DNA of 6,780 bases from an uncultured Bacilli bacterium. GTDB lineage: Bacteria; Bacillota_I; Bacilli_A; RF39; UBA660. The notes beneath the pieces are model-generated. The model made no database searches, had not been told where the DNA came from, and was given only the letters and a program-made list of their open reading frames with translations. The translations under genes were made by a program, and so were the position numbers. Where the stretch lies: assembly GCA_904502155.1 (NCBI GenBank), contig CAJGDV010000066.1, forward strand, positions 1 to 6,780. Reading direction: 5' to 3'. Positions within the stretch are counted from its first letter, which is position 1, and every line of letters begins with the position of its first letter. Positions 1 to 5,180 of the stretch are shown in pieces.

Positions 1-53
1 GAACTAAAAGAATTCGAGTTGACAGAGTAAATGTCAAATTTAAAAAAATATAA
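1..53 (+). CDS. possible 3' end of an upstream gene
   Basis: Two + strand frames are open from the left edge. One runs to a TAA at 51-53 and would end in a basic tail (TKRIRVDRVNVKFKKI). The other runs to a TAA at 28-30 and would end ELKEFELTE. The sequence here is a little richer in G and C than the following 400 bases, which suggests coding DNA. Neither tail is recognisable and the fragment is too short to choose between them. A 6-bp inverted repeat TTGACA/TGTCAA (19-24 and 32-37) lies over the end and may be a weak terminator. The gene could also be absent or on the other strand. Confidence 0.25.
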   Translation, partial: TKRIRVDRVNVKFKKI

Positions 54-62
54 TAAATAGTA

Positions 63-90
63 TTGAATAAAAAAATATAAGTGGTATAAT
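63..90 (+). promoter_or_regulatory. strong extended -10 promoter of the hairpin-array RNA
   Basis: TTGAAT (63-68), a 16-base spacer, and a perfect TATAAT (85-90) preceded by TGG, which makes it an extended -10 box. Transcription should start near position 97, one or two bases before the first hairpin. No RBS or start codon follows that would suit a protein gene. Confidence 0.8.
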
Positions 91-97
91 TAAAGTG

Positions 98-126
98 TAA
101 GTAAGATAAGCCCAAAATCTTACTTA
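98..126 (+). repeat. hairpin 1 of the AGCCCAAA array
   Basis: A perfect 10-bp stem: TAAGTAAGAT (98-107) pairs with ATCTTACTTA (117-126) around the 9-nt loop AAGCCCAAA. It begins at or next to the predicted RNA 5' end, so it may also protect the transcript. Confidence 0.85.
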
Positions 127-130
127 AGAA

Positions 131-167
131 GTTAAAATTAAAATCAGCCCAAAGTTTTAAGGTTAAC
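131..167 (+). repeat. hairpin 2 of the AGCCCAAA array
   Basis: Inner stem TTAAAAT (138-144) with GTTTTAA (154-160), closed by a U-G pair, around the loop CAGCCCAAA. After a 2x2 internal mismatch (AA/GG) the pairing resumes with an outer stem GTTAA (131-135) and TTAAC (163-167). The total is 12 pairs. Confidence 0.8.
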
Positions 168-175
168 TATAAATA

Positions 176-204
176 TTTATGAAACGAGCCCAAAGTTTTA
201 TAAA
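176..204 (+). repeat. hairpin 3 of the AGCCCAAA array
   Basis: A 10-bp stem, TTTATGAAAC (176-185) with GTTTTATAAA (195-204), containing one G-U pair, around the loop GAGCCCAAA. It has the same stem length and loop length as hairpin 1 but a different stem sequence. Confidence 0.82.
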
Positions 205-293
205 ATTATAATATATATATTATTTTATTTTAAAAAAATTATTCTAAATAAATATAATCATAATGATAAAAAAATTAGTCCAATCTATCTATT

Positions 294-317
294 ATGAAAT
301 AAGCCCAAAAATTATAT
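294..317 (+). repeat. hairpin 4 of the AGCCCAAA array, degenerate stem
   Basis: The loop sequence AAGCCCAAA (301-309) is intact. The local stem is weak: three pairs, a mismatch, then three more including a G-U. A longer imperfect pairing between about 270-284 and 334-347 could enclose it, but in such AU-rich sequence that may be chance. Confidence 0.5.
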
Positions 318-412
318 TTATTTAAACCATTATATTGTCGGATTTTTATTATTTATTTATTTTCTCTATTTATTATATTTTTTGATTTTTTATTAATTTA
401 GTTTAGTATTTC

Positions 413-447
413 AGTGTGCAAACATAAGGTGTTTTGCGCACTTTTTT
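413..447 (+). terminator. rho-independent terminator of the hairpin-array RNA
   Basis: AGTGTGCAAA (413-422) pairs with TTTGCGCACT (433-442), 10 bp with one G-U pair and a 10-nt loop, followed at once by a run of six T (442-447). It is the most GC-rich structure in this stretch and faces the + direction, so it closes the upstream RNA unit. Confidence 0.9.
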
Positions 448-452
448 AATTT

Positions 453-477
453 AAAAACGACATTTAAATGTCGTTTT
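453..477 (-). terminator. terminator of the lipoprotein gene, usable in both directions
   Basis: A perfect 24-bp palindrome at 454-477, centred on TTTAAA with the arm AACGACAT, begins 8 bases past the stop codon of the minus-strand gene. Read on the minus strand it ends in a run of five T, and on the plus strand in four T, so it can insulate the convergent units from each other. Confidence 0.85.
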
Positions 478-485
478 ATTTGTTA

Positions 486-1091
486 TTAAAATATTGAACT
501 TATGATTCCCTTAACAATTCCTCTTGGTCCATTAGCAGAACCTGAACAAATAGTGCATCCTTTACTAATTTCTTTGTATTCAAATTCTAATTCTATTTTT
601 TCTGTTTTCATTGTTCCGTCTTTATATCTATATACTGTTTCTAAACTATAATTTTTTAAATCCTCACCAAGATTTATAATGTCATCGATAGGATTTGAGA
701 AAAAATTTAAACATGTAAAACCTGAATTTTTATATTTCATTTTTGGAGATGATACAGTTACTTTTTTTTCATTTATATTGTCTTCTGTTATATTAACTCC
801 ACTTGAAGATCTAAACTCACATTTGTCTTTATAGCATAAATTAAGAGTTTGTGATTCAACATTTAAATAAATATCTTGATCTATTCTTTGTACGGAAAAA
901 GTCGAAAACCACTTATCCATTGCATCAGCTGATATAGTAAAATATCCTCCATTTATTTTATAATCAGGGTTTTTTGATTTGATTATATAAAATCCACATA
1001 TATCGTTACCTTCAAGTTTAAAAATATGTACACATGAAATTATTATTATAGAAATTATACCTATTATAATTAATTTTTTGTTTTTTTTCAT
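486..1091 (-). CDS. predicted lipoprotein with six further cysteines, function unknown
   Basis: A 201-residue exported protein that I do not recognise. It has basic residues at 2-6, a hydrophobic run of Ile/Val/Ser (about 8-19) and a lipobox-like IISC ending at Cys20, so it is probably cleaved by signal peptidase II and anchored on the outer face of the membrane. The mature part is polar with predicted beta-rich character and holds six more cysteines (32, 86, 91, 127, 179, 182). These include C-x4-C and a C-terminal GCTICSG motif followed by a Gly/Ile-rich tail, which suggests disulfides or, less likely, a bound metal. The start is fixed by AAAGGAGG (1097-1104) five bases upstream. The gene is monocistronic, with its own promoter upstream and a palindromic terminator after it. 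A simple signal-anchor protein is the alternative reading. Confidence 0.75.
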   Translation of the reverse strand: MKKNKKLIIIGIISIIIISCVHIFKLEGNDICGFYIIKSKNPDYKINGGYFTISADAMDKWFSTFSVQRIDQDIYLNVESQTLNLCYKDKCEFRSSSGVNITEDNINEKKVTVSSPKMKYKNSGFTCLNFFSNPIDDIINLGEDLKNYSLETVYRYKDGTMKTEKIELEFEYKEISKGCTICSGSANGPRGIVKGIISSIF

Positions 1092-1117
1092 AAATACCTC
1101 CTTTCTATCTTAATAAA

Positions 1118-1126
1118 ATTATAGCA
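1118..1126 (-). promoter_or_regulatory. extended -10 promoter of the lipoprotein gene
   Basis: On the minus strand this reads TGCTATAAT, an extended -10 box. It places the start of transcription near 1111, a short leader ahead of the RBS at 1104-1097. The matching -35 position (about 1141-1146) is only T-rich, so the promoter relies on the extended -10. Confidence 0.6.
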
Positions 1127-1154
1127 TAAGCTTATAAAAAAAAATAGGCATTAT

Positions 1155-1186
1155 AAAACTCTTCTATAAAATAGAAGAGTTTTTTT
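1155..1186 (-). terminator. terminator after the metallophosphoesterase pair, bidirectional
   Basis: A 13-bp stem (1155-1167 with 1171-1183, core CTCTTCTAT/ATAGAAGAG) with a 3-nt loop, starting a few bases beyond the stop codon at 1188-1190. On the minus strand it ends in four T. On the plus strand it ends in seven T, so it would also stop antisense transcription entering the operon. Confidence 0.85.
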
Positions 1187-1187
1187 A

Positions 1188-2177
1188 TTATCCTATTTTT
1201 AATTGTTTAACTTTTTTGCTATCTTTACCAACTTCATCCCACATATCTTTTGGTCCAAAAACCATTTCTTCTGGAACAAAGTAGTGAATATTACCTTTTT
1301 TATCAGCGTATATATCTATAAAATATGCCCCCATAGCATTTGTTATTATTTTCTTATGTTGGAACTGAGTTATATCACATAAACTAGGAACTAATATAGT
1401 ATTAACATTACGATAATTAAAATAATAGCTCTTATGATAATGACCAATTAATAAAATATGAGGTTTAAATCCTGCTTCCATATTATCAATTCTTTTTTGA
1501 GGTTTATATGATAAACTTTGAGCTGAACCATCACCTGGATGGTCTAACATTATTTTTACATTATCAATATTTATGTTACCAGTATCTTGACCTAAGAAAA
1601 TCATATCATCTCTTAATTTTGGAAGCCATTTTTCAATAGTAGCACCACCATTTTTATAATGTGTTTCATCATGACTACCTAAAATAAAATTAGTTGTAAT
1701 ACCCTTTATTTTAGGATACATGTCTACAACATAACCACATTGCTGATCAAATCCAAATAGGAAACATTGTCTTCCTTGTTCTTTTCTTATACTTAAATAA
1801 TCACCATCAACCAAATCACCACAATGAAGTACAGTATCAATTTCACGTTTATAAGCTTCTTCATAAACATTATTTAAAAGATGTAATTGTTGATGAATAT
1901 TACCTAAATGAGTATCAGATACAATACATAATTTTATATGATTAAGTTCATCCATATTTGGTTTAATATCTTTATTTATTTTTTTATTATTTAATTTTTT
2001 TATAACATATCCTTTAGTAGGATGGGCAACAAAATCAATTTGATAACCATATATATTACATAATTCAATTGTCCCCATAACTTCAACTTCACTCATATTA
2101 AGTAATTGTTTTACTTCATCAAGTGTCATACCATTTTTAAGTAAATTATAAAATTTATAAGCAACTTCACCGTTCAT
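1188..2177 (-). CDS. metallophosphoesterase with N-terminal HTH-like region, catalytic site intact
   Basis: A 329-residue protein of the calcineurin-like metallophosphoesterase family, which uses a two-metal centre to hydrolyse phosphodiesters or phosphomonoesters. The motifs occur in order: SDTHLG (Asp88, His90), HCGDLVDG (Asp121), a GSHDETH version of the GNHD/E motif (His169, Asp170), LDHPGDG (His213) and GHYH (His246, His248). All usual ligands are present. Residues about 1-60 resemble a winged helix-turn-helix (TLDEVKQLLNMSEVEV then a GY-rich wing), so it may act on or bind nucleic acid. The substrate is unknown. I chose ATG 2177 because AAAAGGTGG (2194-2186) sits 8 bases upstream. The in-frame GTG at 2189 lies inside that RBS. 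It follows its degenerate paralogue with a one-base gap, so the two are co-translated. Confidence 0.87.
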   Translation of the reverse strand: MNGEVAYKFYNLLKNGMTLDEVKQLLNMSEVEVMGTIELCNIYGYQIDFVAHPTKGYVIKKLNNKKINKDIKPNMDELNHIKLCIVSDTHLGNIHQQLHLLNNVYEEAYKREIDTVLHCGDLVDGDYLSIRKEQGRQCFLFGFDQQCGYVVDMYPKIKGITTNFILGSHDETHYKNGGATIEKWLPKLRDDMIFLGQDTGNINIDNVKIMLDHPGDGSAQSLSYKPQKRIDNMEAGFKPHILLIGHYHKSYYFNYRNVNTILVPSLCDITQFQHKKIITNAMGAYFIDIYADKKGNIHYFVPEEMVFGPKDMWDEVGKDSKKVKQLKIG

Positions 2178-2178
2178 A

Positions 2179-3156
2179 TTATTTACCACCTTTTATAAGA
2201 GTTTTAGCATTCAAATAATCATCTTTATTTGTATTATAATAAGTACTACTAATAGGAATAATACTTACAATATTACCTTTAGCATCAAATTTAACAGTTA
2301 CAAACCAGTTGCCAACAATATTATTATGTTCATTATTAATCATTTCGTTCGTACTAGCACAGCAAGATGGTGCTGAAATAAGGCGAACATTTCTATAATT
2401 GAATGATTCCATTTGTAGAAGACCACCATAAAGCATAATATTAGGAACATCCTCGCTACGCATAGCATCAATCATTTTTTGTGCTCGATATGAAACAGTA
2501 TACGTTTTCTTAGCTTTCACACATCTCATATCAATTGTTGCATTTTTAATATTTAAAATACATCTATCATTACCAAGATAAATCATATCATCACGATTAG
2601 AAGTAATTATTTTACCAATATCTGCTTTATTTTTCTTTAAATGTGTTTGATCTTTAGAACCACATAAAAAGTAAGTATTAATTCCTTCAATATAAGGATA
2701 ATTTTCAATTATATACATAGCTTGCATATTAGTATCATTTTTAAATACACTATCAGCATATTGATTATTTATCGGATAAATACCTTCACTAATATTGCCA
2801 CAATGCAAAATATGTTTAATCCCCATACTTTCAGCTTTCTTATAAATATCATTTAAGATTGAAAGTTGTTGTGCTTTACTTCCTAATCTAGTATCTGAAA
2901 TAAGGGCAAATTTAAATTCATCTTCTGGAATATTAATAGTATAAAAATTATCCATTTGATTTGTAATATCACCTTTATTTAGAAAGTGGATTCCATCATC
3001 CCCAGCAAATTTTGTAATATTAACGCCTTGTTTTTGTAATTCATTAATAAGACCTAATATTTCAAGTTCACTTAAACCTAGTTCTGTAACTAGTTTTTCA
3101 AGTGTAATATCTTTTTTAGATAGTTCCATAATTTTTTGTAATAATTCTTTATTCAT
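2179..3156 (-). CDS. metallophosphoesterase-like paralogue with lost metal ligands, probable pseudoenzyme
   Basis: A 325-residue paralogue of the downstream gene over its whole length: the same HTH-like N-terminus (LGLSELEILGLINELQ), then the same phosphoesterase core. The ligand positions have changed: SDTRLG has Arg90 for His, HCGNIS has Asn121 for Asp, CGSKDQTH has Lys168 for His, the DHPGD motif reads DMRCVKA, and GHYH reads GGLL. Flanking fold residues such as SYRAQKMID and ESFNYRN are kept, so the fold is probably intact but not catalytic. It is first in the operon and a plausible regulatory or scaffolding partner of the active copy. I chose ATG 3156 because GGAGG (3166-3162) lies five bases upstream. 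The earlier in-frame ATG at 3168 contains part of that RBS and has none of its own. The frame is open and unbroken, so this is not a pseudogene. Confidence 0.82.
   Translation of the reverse strand: MNKELLQKIMELSKKDITLEKLVTELGLSELEILGLINELQKQGVNITKFAGDDGIHFLNKGDITNQMDNFYTINIPEDEFKFALISDTRLGSKAQQLSILNDIYKKAESMGIKHILHCGNISEGIYPINNQYADSVFKNDTNMQAMYIIENYPYIEGINTYFLCGSKDQTHLKKNKADIGKIITSNRDDMIYLGNDRCILNIKNATIDMRCVKAKKTYTVSYRAQKMIDAMRSEDVPNIMLYGGLLQMESFNYRNVRLISAPSCCASTNEMINNEHNNIVGNWFVTVKFDAKGNIVSIIPISSTYYNTNKDDYLNAKTLIKGGK
2186..2194 (-). promoter_or_regulatory. RBS that sets the start of the active phosphoesterase gene
   Basis: AAAAGGTGG on the minus strand, 8 bases before ATG 2177. It lies inside the 3' end of the upstream paralogue, whose TAA is at 2181-2179. 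It overlaps the GTG at 2189, which rules that codon out as the main start. Confidence 0.75.
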
Positions 3157-3161
3157 ATAAA

Positions 3162-3166
3162 CCTCC
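3162..3166 (-). promoter_or_regulatory. RBS that sets the start of the degenerate phosphoesterase gene
   Basis: GGAGG on the minus strand, five bases before ATG 3156. Starting at the earlier ATG 3168 would translate through this site and leave only about 6 nt of leader. Confidence 0.75.
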
Positions 3167-3180
3167 ATTTATTTAGTTTC

Positions 3181-3209
3181 ATTATAAAATAAAAAATAGC
3201 ACTAATCAA
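3181..3209 (-). promoter_or_regulatory. promoter of the phosphoesterase operon
   Basis: On the minus strand: TTGATT (3209-3204), a 17-base spacer and TATAAT (3186-3181). This gives a start near 3174 and a leader of less than 20 nt that contains the RBS. The -35 box lies in the middle of an inverted repeat (3200-3214). Confidence 0.75.
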
Positions 3210-3214
3210 TAGTG
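3200..3214. promoter_or_regulatory. inverted repeat over the -35 box, possible operator
   Basis: CACTA (3200-3204) and TAGTG (3210-3214) flank five bases, and the -35 of the phosphoesterase promoter is inside. A second short palindrome, TTGTACAA (3224-3231), lies 10 bases further into the divergent intergenic region. A repressor bound here would block the -35. The arms are short, so chance is possible. Confidence 0.35.
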
Positions 3215-3283
3215 ATTTGTAAATTGTACAAGTATATTTTGAAATAAAATGATAAAACTATAATTATAAGGAGTTGAGCAAAA

Positions 3284-3385
3284 ATGAATGAACAAAATAA
3301 TTGCTGTTGGATAGCTATCCACGTTCTAATGGTAGGAATCATAGGAGCAGGATATGTATATATCTTAAAAAATAGAGCATACTAA
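3284..3385 (+). CDS. 33-residue single-helix membrane protein
   Basis: A complete small ORF: a polar start MNEQNN, the motif CCW (residues 7-9), a hydrophobic helix of about 19 residues (about 9-27, with GIIGAG inside) and a short basic end (KNRAY). It is probably an integral membrane peptide with its positive tail in the cytoplasm. AAGGAG (3268-3273) is 10 bases upstream. The same RBS context, AAGGAGTTGA, precedes the SpoIVB-like gene 29 bases downstream, with no terminator between, so the two are probably co-transcribed. I do not recognise a family. It could be a partner or localisation factor of the membrane-associated protease, but that is inference from position. Confidence 0.7.
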   Translation: MNEQNNCCWIAIHVLMVGIIGAGYVYILKNRAY

Positions 3386-3414
3386 AAATGTAGTCTAAAA
3401 GGAGTTGATAGCAT

Positions 3415-4374
3415 ATGAGAATACCAAAAAAACTTCTTTTAATAGCATTATTTATTCCAACTACTATTAATGCCTATTCAGACTACATAATTGCTAGTGG
3501 TGACAATATTGGTATTAACATCAAAAGCAAAGGAGTTTTAGTTGTCGGAACTTATAAAGTAGGTAACGAAGACATAGCAGGAGAATCACAAATTAAACCT
3601 GGAGACATAATAACTAAAATTAATGATAAAAACATAGATAATGTTAACGACTTAATTAAAGTAGCAAATGAAAATTGTGATAAAGTTAATATTAATTATG
3701 AAAGATTAAATCAAACATATCAAACAACATTAAATTTAAAAAAAGAAAATAATATTTGTAAAACCGGACTATATGTTAAAGATGAAATTACAGGTATTGG
3801 TACACTAACATACATAGATCCTAACACAAAATTATTTGGAGCATTAGGTCATGAAATAATTGACTCACAAACTGGAAAATTAGTCGATATTAGTGCTGGA
3901 ACGATATTCGAGTCAGAAGTGATTGATATTAAAAAAAGTACTAATAACTATCCAGGTGAAAAAAATGCAAGATATAACAAAGATGAAGTTATAGGTAATA
4001 TTAATGAAAATACTAATAAAGGTATTTTCGGTAGTATTAATAGTATAAAAGATAATAACCTTTATAAAGTTGCAAATCCAGATGAAATTAAATTAGGTGA
4101 AGCAGAAATAATTACTGTTTTAGAAGGAAATACAAAAGGAAGATATAAAATAAATATTACTAAAATAAATAAAGGTGATACAAAAAATATTATTTTTAAA
4201 GTTACAGATCCTATTTTACTTAACAAAACTGGTGGTATAGTACAAGGTATGAGTGGTTCTCCAATTATTCAAGATAATAAAATTATTGGAGCCGTAACAC
4301 ACGTCGTTGTGGGAGATCCTTTAAAGGGCTATGGAATTTTTATAACTAATATGCTAAAAGAAGGAGAGGACTAG
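3415..4374 (+). CDS. spoIVB: SpoIVB-like serine peptidase (PDZ + peptidase S55)
   Basis: A 319-residue protein with a hydrophobic N-terminal signal anchor (about 6-20), a PDZ domain (about 35-110, with IKPGDIITKIN) and a C-terminal S55 peptidase domain (about 115-316). The catalytic triad is His146 in GALGHEI, Asp265 in VTDPILL and Ser280 in GMSGSP. The Asp-to-Ser spacing of 15 is what I recall for Bacillus subtilis SpoIVB (Asp363, Ser378). The signatures NKTGGIVQGMSGSP and GAVTHV..GDP.KGYGIFI are diagnostic. In B. subtilis the protein is secreted into the space between forespore and mother cell and triggers pro-sigma-K processing by cleaving SpoIVFA. At 319 residues it is shorter than the roughly 426 of B. 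subtilis, mainly before the PDZ. RBS AAAAGGAG (3397-3404) is 10 bases upstream. The usual neighbour spo0A is absent downstream. Its role in sporulation here is inferred. Confidence 0.9.
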   Translation: MRIPKKLLLIALFIPTTINAYSDYIIASGDNIGINIKSKGVLVVGTYKVGNEDIAGESQIKPGDIITKINDKNIDNVNDLIKVANENCDKVNINYERLNQTYQTTLNLKKENNICKTGLYVKDEITGIGTLTYIDPNTKLFGALGHEIIDSQTGKLVDISAGTIFESEVIDIKKSTNNYPGEKNARYNKDEVIGNINENTNKGIFGSINSIKDNNLYKVANPDEIKLGEAEIITVLEGNTKGRYKINITKINKGDTKNIIFKVTDPILLNKTGGIVQGMSGSPIIQDNKIIGAVTHVVVGDPLKGYGIFITNMLKEGED

Positions 4375-4390
4375 AAATGGTCCTTTTTTT
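4365..4390 (+). terminator. terminator overlapping the SpoIVB stop codon
   Basis: GAGGAC (4366-4371) pairs with GTCCTT (4380-4385), extendable by A-U and G-U pairs, and runs into seven T (4384-4390). The stop TAG (4372-4374) is in the loop. The ATG at 4377 is also in the loop, which makes it a poor start for the next gene. Confidence 0.75.
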
Positions 4391-4391
4391 G

Positions 4392-4411
4392 TGCTATTAT
4401 GATTTTGGTGG
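4392..4411 (+). promoter_or_regulatory. possible extended -10 box and RBS of the nuclease gene
   Basis: TGCTATTAT (4392-4400) resembles an extended -10 box directly after the terminator, with no good -35. A start near 4407 would give a leader of about 9 nt beginning with GGTGG (4407-4411), four bases before ATG 4416. The spacing is tight, so this is tentative. Confidence 0.35.
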
Positions 4412-4415
4412 TTTT

Positions 4416-5180
4416 ATGGAAAAGTTAAGAGAATATTTTAGTGGATATAAATTTTTTAGTGATGATCATCACTATGAATTAGATGGAGTTAGAGTAGGTA
4501 CTAGTGTTACAACTTTAATTCATGATTATACTAATCCTTTTGATAAGGATAAAGTAGCTTTTAATCAAGCTATTAAATATGGCGTAGATAAAGAAGAAAT
4601 ATTAGAAAACTGGCGAATTGAAAACTTGTTTTCAACTATTAAAGGTACTTTAGTTCATGAATATGCACAAGGATTATGGAACGGAGAAGTTGTTTTACCA
4701 AACTATGAAGAAATAGAAGAAATTGATATTGAAAGATTAAAAAGAGCCTTTGAAAAAAGCAGTAAACAAGCTTTAAAATTTTATGAAGAAAACAAACACA
4801 ATCTAGAAGTATTTGCTGATGAATTTATCGTAGGAAGCCGTGAATACGATGTTGCAGGTAGCATTGATAATTTACTTTATGATAAAGAAAAACAAGGCTT
4901 AATATTAATTGATTATAAAACTAATAAAGAAATTAAAAGAAATAGTTTCGGATCTAAAAAAATGCTAAGTCCATTAGATAACATTGAAGATTGTAATTAC
5001 AATCATTATTGTCTTCAACTAAATATTTATAAGTATTTAATTGAAAAATATACGGATACAAAAATTAAAAGTACTTTTATTGTTTATTTTGATGAAAACA
5101 AAGATGATTATGAAAAAATAAGAATTAAAAATTATAAAGAAGAAGCCATTAAATTATTAGAAACAAGAAGAGTCTTATAA
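4416..5180 (+). CDS. PD-(D/E)XK superfamily nuclease (RecB/Cas4-like)
   Basis: A 254-residue cytoplasmic protein with the ordered motifs of RecB-type nucleases: His81 in GTLVHEYAQ, Glu136 in ADEFIVG, Asp151 in VAGSIDNLLYD, the core Asp166-x-Lys168 in LILIDYKTNK, and a QxxxY helix (Gln201, Tyr205 in LQLNIYKYLIE). Such enzymes cleave DNA with Mg or Mn ions and occur in AddAB/RecB, Cas4 and phage exonucleases. There is no helicase domain and no four-cysteine Fe-S cluster, which argues against classic Cas4 or AddB, and there is no CRISPR array here. I chose ATG 4416. Starting at ATG 4377 would add MVLFLCYYDFGGF, translated through the preceding terminator, although an AAGGAGAGG lies upstream of it. 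The target is unknown. Its own terminator overlaps the stop codon, so it appears monocistronic. Confidence 0.82.
   Translation: MEKLREYFSGYKFFSDDHHYELDGVRVGTSVTTLIHDYTNPFDKDKVAFNQAIKYGVDKEEILENWRIENLFSTIKGTLVHEYAQGLWNGEVVLPNYEEIEEIDIERLKRAFEKSSKQALKFYEENKHNLEVFADEFIVGSREYDVAGSIDNLLYDKEKQGLILIDYKTNKEIKRNSFGSKKMLSPLDNIEDCNYNHYCLQLNIYKYLIEKYTDTKIKSTFIVYFDENKDDYEKIRIKNYKEEAIKLLETRRVL

Larger units (their letters stand above)
97..447 (+). ncRNA. candidate small RNA with repeated AGCCCAAA hairpin loops
   Basis: This roughly 350-nt stretch has its own promoter and its own intrinsic terminator and no plausible reading frame. It carries three well-formed hairpins and one weaker one, each presenting the loop N-AGCCCAAA (108-116, 145-153, 186-194, 301-309). 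The stems differ from one another but remain base paired, which is compensatory variation and argues for selection on structure. The rest is A/U-rich linker with a long U-rich run (340-411). The nearest downstream gene is on the opposite strand, so the RNA is more likely trans-acting than a leader or riboswitch. By analogy with the CsrB/RsmY RNAs, which present repeated GGA loops to CsrA/RsmA, it may bind or titrate a protein. Alternatively the C-rich loops could pair with target mRNAs. I do not recognise the family. The boundaries are inferred from the promoter and terminator. Confidence 0.7.

Noticed and set aside
19..54. A TTGACA...TATAAT promoter at 19-54
   Set aside because: The spacer is 24 bases, too long for a sigma-A promoter, and a better promoter lies just downstream.
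179..211. Short ORF inside the RNA (MKRAQSFIKL)
   Set aside because: No RBS, ten codons, and it is explained by the third hairpin.
208..223. AT palindrome ATAATATATATATTAT as a functional site
   Set aside because: It is simple-sequence AT of a kind expected by chance in this base composition.
108..309. CRISPR array
   Set aside because: The shared unit is only 8-9 bases, the spacing is uneven, and the flanks pair with each other instead of acting as unrelated spacers. No cas genes are present.
97..447. Riboswitch or leader of a downstream gene
   Set aside because: The next gene is on the opposite strand and the RNA ends in its own terminator, so there is nothing for it to control in cis.
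97..447. Antitoxin RNA of a type III toxin-antitoxin pair
   Set aside because: The repeats are stem-loops with differing stems instead of near-identical repeats, and no ToxN-like gene follows on the same strand.
2178..2189. GTG start at 2189 for the active phosphoesterase
   Set aside because: The GTG is part of the RBS that serves ATG 2177.
2179..3156. Calling the degenerate phosphoesterase a pseudogene
   Set aside because: The frame is complete, the RBS and promoter are good, and fold residues are conserved. Only ligand positions have changed.
3157..3168. ATG start at 3168 for the degenerate phosphoesterase
   Set aside because: It has no RBS of its own and overlaps the RBS that serves ATG 3156.
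4377..4415. ATG start at 4377 for the nuclease
   Set aside because: The extra 13 residues are translated from a terminator and its T run, and the nuclease motifs do not need them. It is not fully excluded, because AAGGAGAGG lies upstream.
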